DNA of 44,403 nt from Neomesorhizobium albiziae (GCF_900114255.1 NZ_FOSL01000029.1:1-44403), one strand, 5' to 3'; counted from the first letter of the stretch, positions 1 to 7,724 are shown. Made by a program: numbers and translations. The notes: generated by a model from the sequence alone, not told the origin.

Positions 1-321
1 CTGAATCCCTCGAACATCCGATGACCCCGTCGCGAAGCAAATATTGCGCATCTGTCGAAGAGGTAGGCCAGCGTCCGCGTTCGGGTAGGGTACGTTACAC
101 TCCGAACGTCTCGGATTTGACCGGAAGCTGACCTGTCCGGTTCTAAGCCGAGAGACTGAGTAAGCAGCCGTTCCGCTGCCTAGCTCTGTTCAGACTTCGG
201 CGCTCACAGCCGTTGCTCGAAAACAGTCGCTCCGTCAGCGCGCACGGTTCGGCAACCGATCTCGGGGCATAGGCCAACAAGCTTGATGCTCTCTTAAGCA
301 GTCATGTCCAGATGGCGATGA
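1..321. other. No recognisable gene
   Basis: I see no convincing reading frame, promoter or RNA in this left-edge stretch. It lies downstream of the SnoaL relic on the minus strand and may hold the edge of a feature that lies outside the window. Confidence 0.4.
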
Positions 322-487
322 TCAGAACATTCCGTTTGAGTTGGCCGAGTTCTCGGGCATGAGCTGGAGCACGTCCCAGTGCGCAACGATCTTACCGTTA
401 TCATCGAGCCGGAAAATGTCGATTCCGGTGTCGTCGTGATTGTTGGGCCAGTGCTGGAAGCAATGCAAAACGACCAGATTGCCTCGG
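322..487 (-). pseudogene. SnoaL-like/NTF2-family protein, C-terminal relic
   Basis: In one minus frame about 50 residues read like the end of a SnoaL-like polyketide-cyclase-type protein: a stretch ending [18 protein letters not shown], then [11 protein letters not shown] and a stop at 322-324. The pattern 'IFR..(D)NGKIVEHWDV.Q..PE..AN.NGMF' is typical of small cone-shaped NTF2-fold proteins of 130-150 aa. The N-terminal two thirds are missing: homology stops at about 487, where the sequence changes into a tRNA-like 3' half. The other frames that cross this stretch are not protein-like. I infer a gene cut by recombination. The family is of unknown specific function here. Confidence 0.6.
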
Positions 488-523
488 TAGGGATCGAACC
501 TGCAACCATCGGCTTAGAAGGCC
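484..523 (-). other. tRNA 3'-half-like fragment (Arg-TCT type), possible attachment-site relic
   Basis: Read on the minus strand, the sequence has an anticodon-loop-like CTTCTAAG followed by GGTTCGATCC, the T-loop consensus. The T-stem flanks pair at 4 of 5 positions. No D-arm or 5' acceptor half precedes it, so it is not a working tRNA. tRNA 3' ends are the usual integration sites of mobile elements, so an attachment-site scar is one reading. It sits exactly at the break of the SnoaL relic. The call is tentative. Confidence 0.4.
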
Positions 524-662
524 CAAAGCCAACCGCTGATTTCTGCGGTTTTTGGCGATTCGGACTGTAAACGGCACCTGCCGATTCGTTGAATAATTTC
601 CGCCTCTTGTAAACGGAGAGGAAGGCCAATGGCATCCTATTTTCAGCCACGGTTAGACAAAA

Positions 663-1562
663 TTAGAGCACGCCATCATTGGTTTTTGGAGACTGCCCGC
701 TCGCGGAAAGCTTGTGGGCGTGATGCTGATGGCTGCCGTAGCTGATCGAGTAAGCCCGAGTAAGTTCGGCGCCAAACAAAAAGATGAGAGACGAGTAGTA
801 GACCCAAAGCAGGGTTAGGATAAGCGCGCTCGCAGCCCCGTAAGATGACGCTACAGCACTCGAACCCAGATACCATCCAATCATCGACTTGCCGGCCGTG
901 AAAAGCAGCGCTGTGATCAGGGCGCCGACAGCAACGTCTCGCCAGCCGAGGCTCCGGTCTGGCAGAACCTTATAGATCGCGGCGAAGAGAGCCGCGACCA
1001 GTATGAGGGCGATCAGTTCGTTGATCACGCCCAAGACTATCTCGGCGAATGGAAGGTGAGCGTCGAGAAACTGACCAAAAGCTGAGATTGCGGCGCTTAT
1101 CACCAGCGAGACAATCAGGAGAAAGCCGAGCGACGCTACCAGCCCCAGGCTTAAGGCACGTGCCCAAATGAGACGCGAAACCGATGCCTCACTCGGCTCA
1201 GCTTTCCAGATCACGTTCAGCGCCGACTGCATTTCACCGAAGACGCCGGAGGCGGTCACTAAGAGGGTCACAATGCCAATCACCGCCGCCCAGCTCCCAG
1301 AGGTTTGGTTTGCGGCACTTGCCGTAACCGATTGAATGAGCTGCGCACTTTGATCGCCCATCACGCTGCGCAGTTGATCATCCAACGCCGACTGAGCGGC
1401 TTCCCGCCCAAAAACCAGCCCTGCAATGGCCACCACTATGAGCAGGATCGGGGCCAGCGAAGTGACTGCAAAGAATGCCATAGCCGCTCCGCGACTTAAC
1501 GCTTCGTCATTGATGAACCCCAGGACAGCTTGCTTCAACAACGACCAGATCTTGAGGTGCAT
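663..1562 (-). CDS. YihY/BrkB-family inner membrane protein
   Basis: A protein of about 299 residues with six hydrophobic segments, in the BrkB/YihY (formerly 'RNase BN') family. The diagnostic N-terminal 'SRGAAMAFFAVTSLAPILLIVVAI' type segment, the middle LALGLVASLGFLLIVSLVISA type helices and the C-terminal GAASALILTLLWVYYSSLIFLFGAELT block are all present. The frame runs upstream to 1664, but family similarity begins at MHLKIW (1562), and the stress-type promoter at 1615-1641 lies inside the longer version, so I choose 1562. The function of the family is not settled; despite old names it is not an RNase. The promoter suggests induction in the general stress response. Confidence 0.85.
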   Translation of the reverse strand: MHLKIWSLLKQAVLGFINDEALSRGAAMAFFAVTSLAPILLIVVAIAGLVFGREAAQSALDDQLRSVMGDQSAQLIQSVTASAANQTSGSWAAVIGIVTLLVTASGVFGEMQSALNVIWKAEPSEASVSRLIWARALSLGLVASLGFLLIVSLVISAAISAFGQFLDAHLPFAEIVLGVINELIALILVAALFAAIYKVLPDRSLGWRDVAVGALITALLFTAGKSMIGWYLGSSAVASSYGAASALILTLLWVYYSSLIFLFGAELTRAYSISYGSHQHHAHKLSASGQSPKTNDGVL

Positions 1563-1788
1563 GACCGTGCTCAGCCTCAACTTGGCGCGCAAAGGGAGAG
1601 GGCGCGATAAACCCAGAATTCTGCTGGAGCGAACTGGTTCCCTGACGACGGCGAGACGTCTCACACGCCTCGTAATTCTGCGCCTTCAGCAGCCGCGCCA
1701 GGTGCGCCGCGTTGGAAGCTGCCATCTTCAACATCTCCACTACCTTTTCAGGCGTGCCTGGCAAGTCAACATAGTTGACAGGAGGCAC
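1507..1788 (-). CDS. Possible small hypothetical protein overlapping the BrkB 5' end
   Basis: A GTG-started frame of 93 codons begins with a plausible amphipathic stretch (TPEKVVEMLKMAASNAAHLARLL), then becomes Arg/Ser-rich and runs into the BrkB gene in another frame. An AAGGAG lies just before the GTG but is too close to it. I do not recognise it. It could be the 5' part of a gene truncated where the BrkB promoter region begins. Confidence 0.25.
   Translation of the reverse strand: MPPVNYVDLPGTPEKVVEMLKMAASNAAHLARLLKAQNYEACETSRRRQGTSSLQQNSGFIAPSPFARQVEAEHGHAPQDLVVVEASCPGVHQ
1615..1641 (-). promoter_or_regulatory. EcfG-type promoter of the BrkB gene
   Basis: On the minus strand GGAAC (1641-1637) is followed by 17 bases and ATTCT (1619-1615). 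This matches the alphaproteobacterial general-stress sigma factor pattern GGAAC-N16/17-cGTT with one change in the -10 (A for G), a variant shared with other sites in this window. It lies about 50 bases upstream of the preferred start. Confidence 0.55.
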
Positions 1789-1832
1789 TCCTTCTTAGTC
1801 GTTCAAGGTGGGCGAAATTGATTTAACTAACG

Positions 1833-2621
1833 TCAGGCTTGAGAGCCGGACAGAGTCAGCGACCGATCGCCTGCTATCGTAGCCGCGGGGTCTGACCGAT
1901 CTTGATCGACAGGTGTGAAACTCGATGCCGGTTTTTCAACCAACTTCTCGATCAGCCGCTTAAGCTCGGACGGCGTCGTTTGACCGGCAACTACCTCGCA
2001 ATAACCGATGCCGGCCCTTCGAAGTGCCTCCTTTTTAACGGCATCACGCGCAGCCGCCGTGCCTTGATAGTGACCCCCGCCCTGATATTCGACGACGTGG
2101 CGGGGCCTACAATTTTCGTCGACGAGGAGAAGATCGACCCGTTTAGAGTTGATGCACCTGTATGCCTCTGTATCGGGACTGCTCAGAATTTCACCCAAAG
2201 CCACTTGCGCCATTACCTGCCATTGCGGATTGCACGCCATGACAATGCGGTCCAGCTCTCGGAAGAGCCGCGCTTCGCCTCTGTTCAACAATGGTTGGAT
2301 AGCGAAGTTGGCTCCCATCACAATGCGTAGCTGATCGGCTGCATCGATAGGCTTTGGAACGATTGACGTGACATTTCCAGGCAGCGCTGCGGATCGGGAG
2401 TTAGTTTGGAGACGCGGCTGTTTCCATTCCCCACGATTGCGCCGCTTCCAAGCTTGTCGTCGCAAATGTGTCCGGTATCGCTCGATTGTCGCACCAATAA
2501 CCGCGCCGATGATCAAGACTACGATCAGAGGCTCGAATTCTGCAGCGAGATCAAAAAGCTCGTGTAGCATTGATGCAGGATATGGCAGCCAGATCACCGG
2601 CAGGTGAACTGGATCGTTCAA
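1833..2621 (-). CDS. Membrane-anchored DUF2726 protein
   Basis: A 262-residue frame. Residues about 30-46 (EPLIVVLIIGAVIGATI) form one transmembrane helix, followed by a basic stop-transfer stretch (YRTHLRRQAWKRR). Residues about 105-235 match DUF2726: LNRGEARLFRELDRIV, ALGEIL, INSKRVDLLLVDENCRP, VVEYQGGGHYQG and RDAVKKEALRRAGI. DUF2726 has a restriction-endonuclease-like fold; the D...EYQG spacing resembles a PD-(D/E)XK core, but an enzymatic role here is inference. The upstream-most start is TTG (2621) without a clear ribosome binding site; the next ATG is at 2570 and would clip only the extreme N-terminus before the helix. It is divergent from the SWGD/LigD operon. Confidence 0.75.
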   Translation of the reverse strand: MNDPVHLPVIWLPYPASMLHELFDLAAEFEPLIVVLIIGAVIGATIERYRTHLRRQAWKRRNRGEWKQPRLQTNSRSAALPGNVTSIVPKPIDAADQLRIVMGANFAIQPLLNRGEARLFRELDRIVMACNPQWQVMAQVALGEILSSPDTEAYRCINSKRVDLLLVDENCRPRHVVEYQGGGHYQGTAAARDAVKKEALRRAGIGYCEVVAGQTTPSELKRLIEKLVEKPASSFTPVDQDRSDPAATIAGDRSLTLSGSQA

Positions 2622-2699
2622 AATGAGTCGAATGTCTGGCGATACCTTGAAGTAGGTGTTTGGGAGATGCTGTAGTCTTCATCCTTTCAGGCTAGTGGC

Positions 2700-2726
2700 G
2701 GAACCAGTTGGATCGGCTAATGTTGT
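2700..2726 (+). promoter_or_regulatory. EcfG-type promoter of SWGD1-ligD operon
   Basis: GGAAC (2700-2704), 17 bases, then GTTGT (2722-2726). The ATG of the first gene is at 2733, about where transcription should start, so the message may be leaderless. The block from about 2664 through this promoter into the gene is repeated at about 8845-8940. Confidence 0.75.
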
Positions 2727-2732
2727 CGGGCG

Positions 2733-2954
2733 ATGAGCGGTGACAACAATATCCGTTTCCCCGGCGGTACCCGAGCGAGAATCGAAATCGAACTAGCGCG
2801 CGCCTGCGACACATTCGGTGAGGACCACATCGAAACTCTAGTTATTGTCCATAGCTGGGGCGATACCCTGGATGATGAGCAGGTGCTCGCAGCCCTGCGG
2901 AAGCTCAACAACACCGGCTCGATGTTCGATGACGTCACCGACAGGGCGGACTGA
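2733..2954 (+). CDS. Small 'SWGD' family protein, copy 1
   Basis: A 73-residue acidic protein, first of three paralogues in this window (others at 8911 and 12481). Shared features: an N-terminal (M)S.DN.I.F block, a central helix 'I..E.A.A...FG...I', and the strongly conserved HSWGDTLDDEQVLAALRKLN followed by FDDVTDRAD. The SWGDT-(M/L)DD motif is the family hallmark. I know no function for it. It heads a tightly packed unit of four genes (2733, 2957, 3181, 3378) with 2-base gaps or start/stop overlaps, ending in a LigD-type ligase, so it may have been co-expressed with DNA repair. A general-stress promoter lies at 2700-2726, so close that translation may be leaderless; no Shine-Dalgarno is visible. 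Confidence 0.8.
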   Translation: MSGDNNIRFPGGTRARIEIELARACDTFGEDHIETLVIVHSWGDTLDDEQVLAALRKLNNTGSMFDDVTDRAD

Positions 2955-2956
2955 CC

Positions 2957-3184
2957 ATGGCAAGGTTCGCCTCGCCGAAGCACCCGGATCTATACCCCGA
3001 TCGCCCGATCGACTGCCAAGTCTCGATCGACGATGCCTTTCGGGAGATGTGGGAGAACATCGCGGCTGCCGGCTGGGGACCGGAAGAAATCGCCGGCGCG
3101 CTCTATGAACTTACCGATAACCACCTGACAGCGCTTCGGGAGAATGATTCCCTCGATCGCTGGCTGGCGAAAGGACAGGCTTGA
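2957..3184 (+). CDS. Small hypothetical protein in the SWGD1-ligD operon
   Basis: A 75-residue protein starting 2 bases after the SWGD1 stop. N-terminal region: HPDLYPDRPIDCQVSIDDAF; C-terminal: EMWENIAAAGWGPEEIAGALYELTDNHLTALREND. The mix of predicted helices and the 'AA.GWG..EIA.AL..L...' pattern resembles small uncharacterised rhizobial proteins, but I recognise no domain. Its stop overlaps the next start (TGATG at 3181-3185), which implies translational coupling. Confidence 0.7.
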   Translation: MARFASPKHPDLYPDRPIDCQVSIDDAFREMWENIAAAGWGPEEIAGALYELTDNHLTALRENDSLDRWLAKGQA

Positions 3185-3381
3185 TGCCGGTGCCCAAAAT
3201 CGATCGAGGGGACAAGATTACGATCGAGGTAGAAGTCCTCTCGGCCTGGGCCGATGGAACTGTCACCTTCTCGCTTTTTGGTCATCCCGGCCTGACGACA
3301 ATTCCCGGTGATTCCCCGCAGATCGTCGGGATTGCAAAGGCTAAACCGTCGAAGCCGACCCGGCGCCGGACCGACGCATGA
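3181..3381 (+). CDS. Small hypothetical protein in the SWGD1-ligD operon
   Basis: A 66-residue protein, start overlapping the previous stop and its own stop overlapping the ligase start (ATGA at 3378). It begins MPVPKIDRGDKITIEVEVLSAW, a beta-rich stretch that ends in a basic tail (AKPSKPTRRRTDA). No domain recognised. The ATGA couplings on both sides argue that it is a real coding sequence. The basic tail could bind nucleic acid; that is inference. Confidence 0.65.
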   Translation: MMPVPKIDRGDKITIEVEVLSAWADGTVTFSLFGHPGLTTIPGDSPQIVGIAKAKPSKPTRRRTDA

Positions 3382-4335
3382 AATGGGCGCGCAGCACGGC
3401 GAGCGCCCGCGACAAGCCACGTGTACCGGCTGGCGTTGTCCCGCCAATGCATCCCACCCTCGTCGACGCGGTGCCTCTAGGTCCAAACTGGCTGCACGAG
3501 ATCAAATGGGATGGTTACCGGGTCGGAGCGTATCTTCAGGACGGCAAGGTTCGGGTTCTCACACGTAACCTGCACGACTGGACGAAGGAGTTCCCGACCA
3601 TCGTCCAGGCGATGTCGCAGTTGAAGGCCACCAATGCGATGATCGACGGCGAGGCGTTTGTTGCCGACGTGGGCGGCATGTCGCACTTCAACCTGTTGCA
3701 GCGTGCGCTCGGCCGCAGCGGCGACCGGAGCCGGATCATGTTTGCCGTATTCGATCTGACCATGCTGAACGGCGAGGATCTTCGCGATTGGCCGCTGGCC
3801 GAGCGCCGCGAAAGGCTCTTCGACCTCCTAAGCACTCCGCATCCGGAGGGCATCGTCTTCAGCGAGGCGATCGAGGGAAATCCCGGCGACCTTTTGGAGC
3901 AGGCCTGCGCGTTTGGTTTGGAAGGTGTTGTTTCAAAGCGGCTCGACAGCCCCTACCGCTCGGGCCGGCGCGAGGAGTGTGAAGGCCAAATGCATCAAGA
4001 GCGACGAGTTCATCGTCATCGGCTACGAGCCTGGCGGCAGCTATGGCGGGCTGGGCAGCCTTCTACTGGCCACGGGTGAAGATGGGAAGCTGACCTATGT
4101 TGGCGGCGTCGGCACTGGCTTCAACTCCGAAAGCGGCCCTCCCCTGAAAGCCAAACTGGATGCAATCCAAACCGGCTCGTCTCCAATCCCAGGGCTCAGA
4201 AATAAGAACGCCGTCTGGACGCGGCCGGAAATCGTTGTCGAAATCGATTTCCGCGGCTGGACTGAAGACGACCAACTCCGGCATCCATCATTCAAGCGGG
4301 TCCGGGATGACCGGTCGGCGGAGGAGTTTTTCTAG
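3378..4335 (+). pseudogene. ligD: LigD-type ATP-dependent DNA ligase, copy 1, frameshifted
   Basis: The N-terminal part reads through the adenylation domain: motif I KWDGYR (the Lys that takes AMP), then IDGEAFV, RIMFAVFDLTMLNGEDLRD and EGVVSKRLDSPYRSGR. After RSGRREE at about 3985 the frame breaks; compared with copy 2 (18556) two bases are missing. The rest continues in another frame through VKAKCIKSDEFIVIGYEPGGSYGGLGSLLLA and the OB-fold end GWTEDDQLRHPSFKRVRDD, stopping at 4335. Full length would be about 315 residues, ligase-only, without the polymerase or nuclease domains of bacterial NHEJ LigD. No Ku gene is nearby. It starts with ATGA overlap behind three small genes and should have been under the stress promoter at 2700. 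A sequencing error instead of decay is possible. Confidence 0.85.
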
Positions 4336-4555
4336 ATTCCTTGTCCAGGGCGACAGTCAGGCTTGCTTCAGACATGATGCCTCTGTGGAAAAGGCGCAGG
4401 ATCATGGAGGCGAGTTCTTCGGCGTCCAAGCCCGTGCGCGGATAACCGCGATCGATGCACGCTTGATCGAAAACGCGCTGTAATATTTCAAGCTGCTCAG
4501 GTTCGAAAACGCCGCCCCGAGCCGCGGCGCGTGACATAACCATCAGACCAATCAT
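4292..4555 (-). CDS. Small protein, 'FEPEQL...VFD.AC' family, copy 1
   Basis: About 87 residues from ATG 4555 (later starts at 4543 and 4537 are possible; the longer frame reaches 4747). Conserved core: GVFEPEQLEILQRVFDQACIDRG, then AEELASMILRLFHRGI and a C-terminal LTVALD. Three relatives lie at 19964, 21094 and 21739 on the same strand. The pattern is all-helical and resembles small uncharacterised proteins abundant in rhizobia. Its 3' end overlaps the 3' end of ligD copy 1 by about 44 bases in convergent orientation; copy 2 is likewise next to a ligD tail. Function unknown. Confidence 0.65.
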   Translation of the reverse strand: MIGLMVMSRAAARGGVFEPEQLEILQRVFDQACIDRGYPRTGLDAEELASMILRLFHRGIMSEASLTVALDKESRKTPPPTGHPGPA

Positions 4556-4629
4556 GAATTCAATCTCAGAAAACGCAAGAGCCCGACGCCCTGTGGGAAC
4601 CAAACTTCGCGACAGCACTTGAACCCTGA

Positions 4630-4896
4630 CGAAACCTCTCTCAGGGACCGAAGTTTGGCTTTGAGTTTCTTGACGAACCGGGTGTCGAGCCGGTTTGTCT
4701 GGAATTAGAGAACGTAGAAGCCGCGAAAGCTGAGGCGCAAAAGGCAATGGCAGAAACTATGGTGGAACGTTTGACCGACCACCACGATGCGAAGTTGGCG
4801 ATCCGGATATACGACGAGGCGGGCTATTTGGTAGCTAGGGTGGACTTTCAGAACGTCACAGAGGTCGACGAAGTCAACCACACAAAAAGCCGGTAG
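4630..4896 (+). pseudogene. DUF6894-like protein, lacking its start
   Basis: An open frame without an early start codon encodes GFEFLDEPGVEPVCLELENVE, AAKAEAQKAMAETM, then LAIRIYDEAGYLVARVDF and a stop at 4894-4896. The order 'D..G.EL.d.eaA.aEA.ra.aem' followed by a short beta 'I.D..G..L..V.F' end is the DUF6894 pattern of small rhizobial proteins. The first ATG in frame (4747) lies in the middle of the domain and the usual opening (M..YFF) is absent, so I call it a 5'-truncated relic. The upstream piece abuts the region repeated with copy 4 of the small-protein family. Confidence 0.5.
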
Positions 4897-5021
4897 AACC
4901 GGGAAGAGATCTGGATGATCCCAACGTGGGACTACGCGGGCTGGGCGTCTCATGGCGGTTCGAAATGCCGGGGCACTCGCCCCGACATTTCTGACAACCG
5001 TGAGATTCACGGCGAAGCGGC

Positions 5022-5432
5022 TTAAAGAGCCCTGCCTCCTAAAGAAGCGTAACGCGAATAATAGTCGTCAATCCCGCGCGTAAATTCAGGGTCTTCCCAC
5101 CGGTCGTAATCGCTCTCAGAGTACCGTGGCCCACCTTCTAGGGCTTCCTTGTCGATTTTGACAACATAACCGCCCTGTCTGGTGTCATAACTAAGGGCCG
5201 ACCAGGGCAGCGGACTGTACTCTTCGCCAATGCCCAAAAAGCCCCCGAACGACATGACCGCGTACGCGACTTGGCCGGAACGCTTGTCGATCATCACGTC
5301 GTAAATAGAACCCAAGCTGTCGCCTTGGGTGTTGTACACATTAGTTCCATTCACTTTGCTGGCTGATATAAGGCCGCCTGTCTCATCAGTGGCAACGCCT
5401 TCGCTGCCCATGCTCATTGTTGATCCAACCAT
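5022..5432 (-). CDS. PRC-barrel domain protein
   Basis: From ATG 5432 (behind GGAGG with good spacing) the product is about 136 residues: MVGSTMSMGSEGVATDETGG, then a PRC-barrel (residues about 20-90): LISASKVNGTNVYNTQGDSLGSIYDVMIDKRSGQVAYAVMSFGGFLGIGEEYSPLPWSALSYD. The tail is YSESDYDRWEDPEFTRGIDDYYSR. PRC-barrels are small beta folds for protein or RNA binding; this single-barrel cytoplasmic type is common in rhizobial stress regulons. The frame extends to 5537 but the added residues are unlike the family and lie over the promoter. Controlled by the GGAAC promoter at 5459-5485. Confidence 0.85.
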   Translation of the reverse strand: MVGSTMSMGSEGVATDETGGLISASKVNGTNVYNTQGDSLGSIYDVMIDKRSGQVAYAVMSFGGFLGIGEEYSPLPWSALSYDTRQGGYVVKIDKEALEGGPRYSESDYDRWEDPEFTRGIDDYYSRYASLGGRAL

Positions 5433-5458
5433 TTCGACCTCCGTTAATCGAGATGAAT

Positions 5459-5485
5459 ACAATGGCTGGCGAACGAGGTGGTTCC
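5459..5485 (-). promoter_or_regulatory. EcfG-type promoter of PRC-barrel gene
   Basis: Minus strand GGAAC (5485-5481), 17 bases, ATTGT (5463-5459), 27 bases before the ATG at 5432. The same ATTGT form of the -10 recurs upstream of the DUF892 gene and the 30-residue membrane protein. Confidence 0.65.
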
Positions 5486-5644
5486 ATTCAGCACAGAGCG
5501 GCCGGGGTGCCGGAACCGATGCGCTTGACTGCCGCATCTTTGGCGACCGGATGCCGTGAGCAGGTCGCGGCCAGAAATTTGAGGCGCCCAGCCGAGATAT
5601 CAGGCACAGGCGACCGCGCCATTTGTCCTAGCGGGCATGCGGCG

Positions 5645-5686
5645 GAAGGGGGAGCAGCCCGGTCCAGAGCCTTGGCTGCTCCCTTC
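5645..5686. terminator. Long GC-rich stem-loop
   Basis: GAAGGGGGAGCAGCC pairs with GGCTGCTCCCTTC with one bulged G and a loop of about 15 bases. The T-rich flank is weak on either strand. It lies close to a second hairpin at 5705-5728; together they separate the PRC-barrel gene from the arginase-family gene. Confidence 0.45.
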
Positions 5687-5704
5687 TATTCTGAAAGCAC
5701 GAAA

Positions 5705-5728
5705 AAGCCCCAGGCTGCCCTGGGGCTT
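5705..5728 (-). terminator. Rho-independent terminator
   Basis: A 9-10 bp stem AAGCCCCAGG/CCTGGGGCTT with a 4-base loop. On the minus strand it is followed by TTTTCG, so it best ends leftward transcripts; on the plus strand the tail is only TCTTA. A smaller hairpin CCCCGC/GCGGGG follows at about 5733-5750. Confidence 0.6.
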
Positions 5729-6132
5729 CTTACCCCGCCGCAGAGCGGGGATTTGCTATCGCGCCTTAGTCCGCTTCGTGCTCTGCGCCACACCGCGCGG
5801 CGGCACCTCATTCTTGCATATATTCTCAGCGACAATGGTTCACTATGCCGCATGTTGCGGCAATGAGGTCTGCGGGCTGGCTCAAAATTTGGGTCAACGT
5901 CGCCTCGATTTTTCGAGTTCGCATCACATAGATAGGTAGTCGAGACGCGTCCAACTTTTGCGCAACATTTGAAATCGCTTATCTTTTTTGGCACTGGCAC
6001 TGGTGACTGTGTCACAGAATGTGCACACAATTTGTATCACAGTTTGCGCCTGGTTTTCATCCCTGTGCCGTTGGCGCTGCCCCACTATGAAGCCTGTCGC
6101 AATACGGTGAACTCCCGTTACTTCCAAGTTAC
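5729..6132. other. Intergenic stretch without gene
   Basis: About 400 bases between the terminator and the arginase-family stop. Base composition drops (A/T-richer from about 5870 to 6060). I see no coding frame or promoter that I can support. Confidence 0.4.
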
Positions 6133-7002
6133 TCAACCTTTGCCGATCAATGGGAGCGCTTGAAGCATGTCCCGGATGGTGATCGCGTCCCACGGCAGAT
6201 GTTCCGTAATGCCAAGTCCCACCACTTCCACCTGTTCGGCCACGTCATTCAAAAGGCGCACGACTTGCGGAACGGTCATCCTCCCTTGCGGAATTCCGTC
6301 AAAAGCATCGGGAGCCGCATCAGGTCTCGTGAAGTAAACAGAACGAAGCTGAGCGGGATCGATGACATCGAGGTCAAGATGGATGGCAACATGCTTGGCT
6401 CCAATCGATCGAAGCCATTCGATCACGGGTTGGCTGGAATCGATCAATTGGGACGGTGTTGCTCTCCTGAGCCCCAACCGTTCAATGGTCGTCCATTCCG
6501 CTGGCGACATATCAAAAAGACCCGCATACATCACCCTTTCTGGCTTGACTGGCCTGGCAACCCTCTCCGTGAAATTTGCGTCTCCCTGACCCATCAGGTT
6601 GCCCAAGACCATTGCATGCGCATGCGCGGTCTGTTGCGGCGTCATCACGTCGGGGTGGGCATCGACCCACAGAATGGCCAGTTCGTCTTCGTAGCGCTCA
6701 TTGAGATAGGCGAAAGGGGCAAGGTCTACAAGGCAATCGCCTCCTAGAACGACAACCTTGTCCGGCGTCTCGTTTCTTAGAACTTGCGCTGCGCGGTCGA
6801 GCTGTTTCAGCAAGACGCTTCGAGCGACAATTCCGTCCTCCCACGAAAGCCCGGAGCCGTCAGGCTCCGCTACCTCGACTGTCGCTACCGGGCCTGTCGC
6901 TGCCGGTGCCAGCCACGCGAGCAATTGGGCTCCGAAGTGATAAGCCTCAAGGTTTCCTCCCTGCCACTGCGGTATGTGCAGACGCAGCGTTTTCCCGCTC
7001 AA
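6133..7002 (-). CDS. Arginase/agmatinase-family hydrolase
   Basis: A 289-residue protein of the ureohydrolase fold (arginase, agmatinase, formiminoglutamase), binuclear manganese enzymes that release urea or formamide from guanidino-type substrates. Metal motifs are in order: GGDCLVDLAP (usually GGDHS), WVDAHPDV, AHAHAMVLG, HLDLDVIDP and GLGITEHLP. The first motif has Cys where the classical His metal ligand stands, a departure seen in some divergent members. Substrate cannot be told. The start is TTG (7002) preceded by AGGAGG with ideal spacing. It stands alone, between a terminator pair and a broken zinc-ribbon gene. Confidence 0.85.
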   Translation of the reverse strand: MSGKTLRLHIPQWQGGNLEAYHFGAQLLAWLAPAATGPVATVEVAEPDGSGLSWEDGIVARSVLLKQLDRAAQVLRNETPDKVVVLGGDCLVDLAPFAYLNERYEDELAILWVDAHPDVMTPQQTAHAHAMVLGNLMGQGDANFTERVARPVKPERVMYAGLFDMSPAEWTTIERLGLRRATPSQLIDSSQPVIEWLRSIGAKHVAIHLDLDVIDPAQLRSVYFTRPDAAPDAFDGIPQGRMTVPQVVRLLNDVAEQVEVVGLGITEHLPWDAITIRDMLQALPLIGKG

Positions 7003-7049
7003 CTGTTCCTCCTATCAACCTTGGAACGAATGGACATTTGCGGAGCATT

Positions 7050-7371
7050 CTAGTCCTCTCGCCAGATCGGAACACGATGGATTTTAATTGCGACCAGGCG
7101 CCGGATGCGAAGCCCTACCGCTTCTCGACCGGACGGAGAAAGAGCTTCAACGTGAAGCAACCCATGATCACCGTTTTCGCACTTCATTCGAAGCGATAGC
7201 GAGTCCACATCCACGTCTCCAAATATCGGAATGAGATCCTCCGGCGATAAGTGTGACTACGCTTGCAATACCGACACAGCACGCGCACGAATCGCATTCC
7301 TCCCTCATTGAGGCTCGATAGCGGGAAGTCTCGTGTCTTGGTTCCGGCATGCTTTGAAATAGGAACGTAGT
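7050..7371 (-). pseudogene. Small zinc-ribbon-like protein, frameshifted
   Basis: From ATG 7371 the frame gives MQDYVPISKHAGT, then RFVRVLCRYCKRSHTYRR and breaks near 7230. The next frame continues DLIPIFGDVDVDSLSLRMKCE, then LLHVEALSPSGREAVGLRIR and ends with RRVPIWRED-like residues (HRVPIWRED) at 7050. The two halves join into one small protein of about 105 residues with a CxxC zinc knuckle and a conserved basic end, a type common in rhizobia. A single-base frameshift separates them. The N-terminus and its upstream region are repeated at 22021-22155 and, in part, 43230. Confidence 0.6.
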
Positions 7372-7418
7372 CCTGCATTGGGCAAGCTGATCTTGACAAA
7401 TTTGTTCTCATTTCGTTT
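7361..7418 (+). promoter_or_regulatory. SOS-like divergent control region, copy 1
   Basis: Contains AGGA-N6-TCCT (7361-7374), TTGACA (7393-7398) and, 5 bases later, GTTC-N7-GTTT (7404-7418), one mismatch from the alphaproteobacterial LexA box GTTC-N7-GTTC. The same layout at 43241-43299 has a perfect box. Rightward it faces only relics (7532-7724). Confidence 0.5.
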
Positions 7419-7531
7419 CACTCTTGAAAAATCGGGATGGTCCTCCATGAAGAAGAGAATGAGCGAAGGCGGCGTGCCACTGGTGATCAAGTCCATCGGC
7501 GTCGACATGGTGCCAATGATCGGGTGAGAAC

Positions 7532-7639
7532 GATCCGGTCGCGCTGATGACGCTGACCGACGCCGACGACGGCTGGGCCGAATATGTGATGAGGCCAGCC
7601 GGCGCGCGAATGATGATCACCGCTATGGAAATACCTTGA
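7532..7639 (+). pseudogene. Unrecognised coding relic
   Basis: A frame of 35 codons reads DPVALMTLTDADDGWAEYV, then MRPAGARMMITAMEIP and a stop. It looks protein-like (acidic then hydrophobic, no random codon feel) but has no start and no match that I can name. It lies between the SOS-like region and the SRAP relic, so the original unit may have been SOS-controlled. Confidence 0.35.
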
Positions 7640-7688
7640 GGCGATCAACAGGCATTGAGCTGGAACTACAGCCCGCGGATTGAAAGCC

Positions 7689-7724
7689 ATGTGCGGACGC
7701 TACACCCGTTATCTCCTTGTCTGA
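7689..7724 (+). pseudogene. SRAP (YedK/HMCES) N-terminal relic
   Basis: Starts MCGRYTRYL, the invariant opening of SOS-response-associated peptidases whose Cys2 crosslinks abasic sites in single-stranded DNA. After 11 residues the frame stops and the sequence turns into the 3' flank of the CsbD-like gene. Only the extreme 5' end of the gene remains. Confidence 0.6.

Noticed and set aside
379-570. Plus-strand frame of 63 codons
   Set aside because: It reads across the antisense of the SnoaL relic and the tRNA-like piece; its '[11 protein letters not shown]' words are the usual phantom translation of a tRNA 3' end.
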